The position numbers and the translations under genes were made by a program. Shown here in pieces: positions 14,732 to 17,962 of a stretch of DNA of 17,962 nucleotides (position 1 is the first letter of the stretch; each line of letters begins with the position of its first letter). Below the pieces are notes generated by a model. That model made no database searches and was not told the origin of the DNA. It worked only from the letters and a program-made list of their open reading frames with translations. Source of the DNA: Deinococcus frigens DSM 12807. GTDB lineage: Bacteria; Deinococcota; Deinococci; Deinococcales; Deinococcaceae. The stretch lies in assembly GCF_000701425.1 (NCBI RefSeq), contig NZ_JNIW01000064.1, positions 1-17,962 on the forward strand, in the 5' to 3' direction.

Positions 14732-15580
14732 ATGCACCCTGCCGACGAACGCGCCCGCAAAATCGTGCAGGCGCTCCAGCACCCGGACCTCGACACGCTG
14801 ATTCCACTCATGGCCGGAACGTGGCCCACCTCCAACACCCAGGTCCACTCCCTGCTGCGCCATATCTTTGCCCAGGCACAGGAACAGCGCCTCAACCTGT
14901 TGCACCCTCCAGAGGATTTTCACGCCTGGCTACTCGCCGCTGCGGCCCGCAACGCTGGTCCCGCGCCTGCCCGCGCCAATACGGTTCGCCTGCGCCTGGC
15001 GCTGCTCTCCAAGCTCTACACCTCACTTCAGGATCAGGAGCTGTTGCTCGTCCACCCCCTGCGCGGACTGCAACGCCCACCCAATGAACGCCTAGGTGCG
15101 TCCCTGCTGGCACGGGCCGATATGGAACGCCTGCACCTGCACACCCAGTCCGATCCTGCGCTCTACGCCGCCCTGATCCTGATTGACCAGCACGCTTACC
15201 GGGTGCGCGATCTGCTGTCCCTCCACTGGCAGGATTTTGATTTCACCACCGGCAGCGCCTTGCGCCCTCACGCCGTGACCCGCCTGAGCGACGCCGCTCT
15301 GTACGCCCTGCAACCACTTCTCTCAGACGCGGGCGGCGAACTGTACGCTGCTGGACGGGTGTTGCCCTATGCCGGGGACCGGGAACTGCGTAGTGCACTG
15401 TACCGGGCCAGCAAGGACGCGAACGTTCCCTACACACCGCCGGGAGAATTGCGGCGCATCTCCCTGCGCGATCATCCCCACACGGCGCAAAGCGCGGGCT
15501 TCAGCTCGAACGACACCCGTAAACTGACCCAGGCCACCGCGCTGGCCCAGGGGGTGGCTGAGGCCCTGAAAAAGCATTGA
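14732..15580 (+). CDS. Tyrosine recombinase/integrase-like protein, probably catalytically degenerate
   Basis: 282 residues. The N-terminal ~115 are helical and resemble a core-binding (SAM-like) domain of phage-integrase-type recombinases. Residues 120-175 match the start of the catalytic domain: LLARADMERL, ALILIDQHAYRVRDLLSLHWQDFDF, where YRVRDLLSLHW corresponds to the family's G-x-R-x-x-E-L-x-x-L-x-W stretch with its first catalytic Arg. The C-terminus (ELRRISLRDHPHTAQSAGFSSNDTRK) is where an H-x-x-R box and a final Tyr nucleophile should be, but no convincing Tyr follows. It may therefore be a DNA-binding relative or an inactivated enzyme. It stands alone, with its own leaderless promoter. 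The family call rests on pattern similarity only. Confidence 0.6.
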   Translation: MHPADERARKIVQALQHPDLDTLIPLMAGTWPTSNTQVHSLLRHIFAQAQEQRLNLLHPPEDFHAWLLAAAARNAGPAPARANTVRLRLALLSKLYTSLQDQELLLVHPLRGLQRPPNERLGASLLARADMERLHLHTQSDPALYAALILIDQHAYRVRDLLSLHWQDFDFTTGSALRPHAVTRLSDAALYALQPLLSDAGGELYAAGRVLPYAGDRELRSALYRASKDANVPYTPPGELRRISLRDHPHTAQSAGFSSNDTRKLTQATALAQGVAEALKKH

Positions 15581-16164
15581 AGCCAGCCCGCGCGCCCGTC
15601 CCCGGAGATTGGTAGCACCGTGTTCAGTCCTGAAACCATGGTTGCGACGTATCCGTCGCCAAGGGGTTTAGCAGATGACCCCCTCCCTGATTCCCAGTGC
15701 CATCTGACTGCAAATTCAGGAGCACGCTGGAAGGCGGATGAAGGGAAAGCGTTATACCCAACACCAGATCCTCGACATCCTCAGTCAGCTTGGGACGGGC
15801 ACATCCATCGCGGTTGATCATCTGGCAGTGGAGGTCCATTTCTGAGAACAGCGTGAGCTGGTAGAACATCTGGGCATCACCTTCCACGAGACCAGCGGCA
15901 GGCGGATGGTGGCGCAAATGCCGGTGAAGCAGCGGGTGCAGGAGCGCGGCACGATGGTCTGCACCTTGCGCTGCACGCTGGCGATTATTCCCAACCCAAT
16001 CCCCTCCATAGCGGCCAGCAAGCCCGCTACATTGAGCACCTGATCTGGGTCTCACCACTAGCCGCACCACTGGAGGGTGGCGGCGGATGGACTGAAGTTC
16101 GGTCGACCTGAACGATCTTCAGGAGCGGCCAGACGATGTTAAAATCGAGTCGAAAGGAGCCTCT
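15581..16164. other. Intergenic stretch with gene debris
   Basis: Apart from the OrfA-like scrap at 15738-15845, I see no intact gene. A further plus-strand frame after that scrap (HLGITFHETSGRRMVAQMPV, about 15860-16040) has mild coding character but no start or family I recognise. Just before the next gene, AAAGGAG at 16153-16159 is a good ribosome-binding site. Confidence 0.5.
15738..15845 (+). pseudogene. Remnant resembling the N-terminus of an IS3-family OrfA
   Basis: 35 codons starting MKGKRYTQHQILDILSQLGT and ending in TGA. The opening K-x-K-R-Y-T-x-x-Q-I pattern is that of IS3-family OrfA proteins, which carry a helix-turn-helix of about 100 residues. Here the helix-turn-helix is lost after ~25 residues. 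It could instead be the worn start of another helix-turn-helix protein. Confidence 0.35.
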
Positions 16165-17224
16165 ATGAACCTGACCGATGACCGCACGCTGGGCCGCTCT
16201 GGCCTGATCGTCAGTCCGCTGGCGCTGGGCACCATGACTTACGGCAACAACGGCTGGGGGTCCAGCGATGACGTCTCCGAGGCCATCTTCAACGCCTACC
16301 TGGATACGGGAGGCAATTTCTTTGACAGCGCCGACACCTACTCCAATGGCCGCAGCGAGGAACTGCTGGGTCAGTACGTCAACAAGCGCAGTCTGCGCGA
16401 TCAGGTGGTCCTCGCCACCAAGTTCATCTGGAACGCCGTACCGGGCGTGCCGGTCACCAGTGGCAACAGTCGCAAGAACATCTACCGGGCGCTGGAAGGC
16501 TCCTTGAAGCGCCTGAACACCGATTACCTTGACCTGTACTGGCTCCATCACTGGGACTTGGTGACGCCCGTGGAAGAGGTGCTGCAAACCCTGGGCGATC
16601 TGGTGCGAGCCGGACGCATCCGCTATTTCGGGTTTTCCAACGTCCCGGCCTGGTACGCCGCGCAGGCGGCGACACTGGCGCAGGTTCACGGCGTGCCCGG
16701 CCCAATTGCCCTGCAACTGGAGTATTCGCTGACCGAGCGCGGGATCAAGCGCGAACATGTGGGGGCCGCCAAGTAGTTTGGCCTGGGCATCACGCCCTGG
16801 AGTCCGCTGGCAGCGGGGTTTTTAACCGCGAAATACCAGCGCGAAACAAAGGGAGCCAGCGGCGAGGGACGGCTCAACGGTCCCAATCCATTTGGCGACG
16901 CCAAGTTCACTCAAGCCAACTGGGCCGTGCTGGACGCCTTACAGGGTACAGGGCGTGGCCGCCGAACTGGAACGCCCGCTGGCACAGGTGGCGCTGGCCT
17001 GGGCCTCGCAGCAGCCGGGCATCACCTCGCCGATCATCGGGGTCAGCAAAGTAGCTCAGCTTGAAGACAACCTGACGTCACTGGAGATCGTGTTCACGCC
17101 GCATCAGCTTGAACTACTGGACAAAGCCAGTGCCCTGACTCCCTCCATGCCGTCGTCGATCCTTGCGCCCGGCATCAAAAAGATGATTTTCGGCGGGGCG
17201 ACGGTGAAGAGTTGGGACGACTGA
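16165..17224 (+). pseudogene. Aldo/keto reductase pseudogene (internal stop and frameshift)
   Basis: A good ribosome-binding site (AAAGGAG) precedes ATG 16165. The protein matches NADPH-dependent aldo/keto reductases of the YajO / potassium-channel-beta type: TLGRSGLIVSPLALGTMTYG, the catalytic FDSADTYSNGRSEELLG (Asp, Tyr), VVLATKF (Lys) and LYWLHHWD (His). At 16774-16776 a TAG interrupts the frame between GAAK and FGLGITPWSPLAAGF, where homologues have Gln or Glu; a single base change explains it. At 16940-16953 TACAGGG is duplicated in tandem, shifting the frame by +1. Removing one copy restores DALQGVAAELERPLAQ and the frame runs on to TGA 17224 with the expected C-terminal half. With two independent lesions the full enzyme cannot be made. 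Confidence 0.9.
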
Positions 17225-17268
17225 TGCCTCGTCCGGTTACCTGCACTCTGATGTGGCTACCGCTCCTC

Positions 17269-17292
17269 TCTCTACTTGCATCTCTACTTGCA
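17269..17292. repeat. Perfect 12-bp tandem duplication
   Basis: TCTCTACTTGCA occurs twice back to back (17269-17280 and 17281-17292) in the 93-base gap between the two pseudogenes. It looks like a recent slippage event. Confidence 0.85.
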
Positions 17293-17317
17293 TTGATTGC
17301 AGCAGCCGGTGACCGTC

Positions 17318-17636
17318 TCAATATTCATACACGCCGAACTCAGCGTTGAGGGCCTCAGCCTGCTTGAGATGCCCTCCTTCCAATTCGTGCGCCACCAGCG
17401 AGGCGAGGAGCGTAACAACGCTGACGAAGGGGGCCACAGACGCCAGCACATCGGTGCCCTGGGTCGGCACTTGCAGACACTGATGGGCGATCTTATTCAG
17501 CGGTGAGGCCCCCTGATCGGTGATCAGCAGCACCTGGACCCCCTGTTTGTGCAGGGCGCGGATCATCCGGGTGGTGGCGCGGCTGTAGCGCCGCAAGGTG
17601 AAGACCACCACCACATCGTCCGGGGTGACCTCCAGC
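17318..17636 (-). pseudogene. RpiR/MurR-family regulator, C-terminal SIS-domain remnant cut by an IS6-type element
   Basis: About 105 residues remain, starting near PLEVTPDDVVVVFTLRRYSRATTRMIRAL and ending EFGVYEY before TGA at 17318-17320. This is the C-terminal part of the sugar-isomerase (SIS) domain of RpiR-family regulators: the FxxRRYSRxT loop and VLLITDQGASPLNKIAHQCLQVP are characteristic. The ~77-residue N-terminal helix-turn-helix and the first half of the SIS domain are missing. Codons upstream of about 17637 read into the IS and do not resemble the family. Family members sense phosphosugars; this copy lacks its DNA-binding domain. Confidence 0.82.
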
Positions 17637-17962
17637 GGTTGTGTTGCCTTAACCGGACTGGGGTAGGGTAACCATCCATGACCGACGCCAAGCCCTACCG
17701 ACACCGCTTCCCAATGATCATCATCCAGCACGCTGTGTGGCTGTACCACCGCTTCCCACTCAGCTACAGAGATGTTCAAGAATTGCTGCACCAGCGCGGC
17801 ATTCAAGTCAGTCATGAGACCCTCCGCGAGTGGTGCATGAAATTCGCTTCCCTGTTCGCAGAAGGACTGCGCCAGCGAGAACCCCGCCGGGGTTCCCGCT
17901 GGTACCTGGACGAGGTCTGCACGACGGTGGATGGCGTTCGGCATTGGTTGTGGCGGGCGGTG
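17637..17962 (+). mobile_element. IS6-family insertion sequence, left end (runs off right window edge)
   Basis: The RpiR coding similarity stops at about 17637, where GGTTGTGTTGCC begins; IS6-family ends typically open with GG followed by a TGTTGC-like run (as in IS26). The transposase gene starts 42 bases inside. The right end and the target duplication lie outside the window. Confidence 0.7.
17679..17962 (+). CDS. IS6-family transposase, N-terminal part (cut by right window edge)
   Basis: ATG 17679 opens a frame that stays open to the end of the window (94 codons). The sequence is unmistakably IS6-like: YRHRFPMIIIQHAVWLYHRF, PLSYRDVQELLHQRGIQVSHETLREWC, then SRWYLDEVCTTVDGVRHWLWRAV, where the Asp of LDEV is the first residue of the DDE triad and LWRAV is the conserved strand after it. 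These enzymes move by replicative or conservative cointegrate formation and often delete adjacent DNA. The insertion explains the truncated RpiR gene on the opposite strand. Confidence 0.9.

Noticed and set aside
1..17962. CRISPR array, tRNA or rRNA gene
   Set aside because: No regularly spaced repeats, cloverleaf or rRNA-like stretches were seen on reading both strands.

Overview
The window looks like an accessory region of a Deinococcus-type genome. The DNA is GC-rich, and the three best promoters show a -35/-10 pair, with two of them starting transcription almost on the start codon (leaderless or near-leaderless mRNAs, common in Deinococcus). Gene remnants are interleaved with insertion-sequence (IS) pieces. 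The assignment to Deinococcus is an inference from style; no rRNA or housekeeping marker is present.

Layout. Positions 1-332 are the 3' end of an IS5-type transposase, followed at 351-1015 by a Phd/VapC-like toxin-antitoxin pair. Positions 1033-13386 are the core of the window, a catabolic locus of ten genes in two convergent transcription units. The rightward unit is a LacI-family regulator, a class III (CaiB/BaiF) CoA-transferase and a 732-residue ADP-ribosylglycohydrolase-family protein with extra C-terminal domains. The leftward unit is two sugar-type ABC permeases, a solute-binding protein, two further and mutually divergent ADP-ribosylglycohydrolase-family proteins, a CitE/HpcH-type lyase and an esterase. 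The same 12-bp operator core (GGTTAATCGATT) sits between -35 and -10 of both promoters, at the two outer ends of the locus, so the LacI protein very probably controls both units.

How the genes may work together (inference). A small glycoside or ribosylated/acylated compound would be captured by the binding protein and imported by the two permeases, using an ATPase encoded elsewhere. The three DraG-fold hydrolases and the esterase would break glycosidic and ester bonds. The CoA-transferase would activate a released organic acid, and the CitE-like lyase would split the acyl-CoA. I know of no described pathway with this combination, and it is the best candidate for a new system here.

Positions 13387-14697 hold no gene I can recognise. 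Then come a leaderless gene for a tyrosine-recombinase-like protein without a visible catalytic tyrosine (14732-15580), an IS3 OrfA-like scrap, an aldo/keto reductase pseudogene killed by a stop codon and a 7-bp tandem duplication (16165-17224), and an RpiR-family regulator whose N-terminal part has been replaced by an IS6-family element that runs off the right edge. The right-hand 4.5 kb is therefore decaying, while the central locus is intact, with tightly coupled genes.
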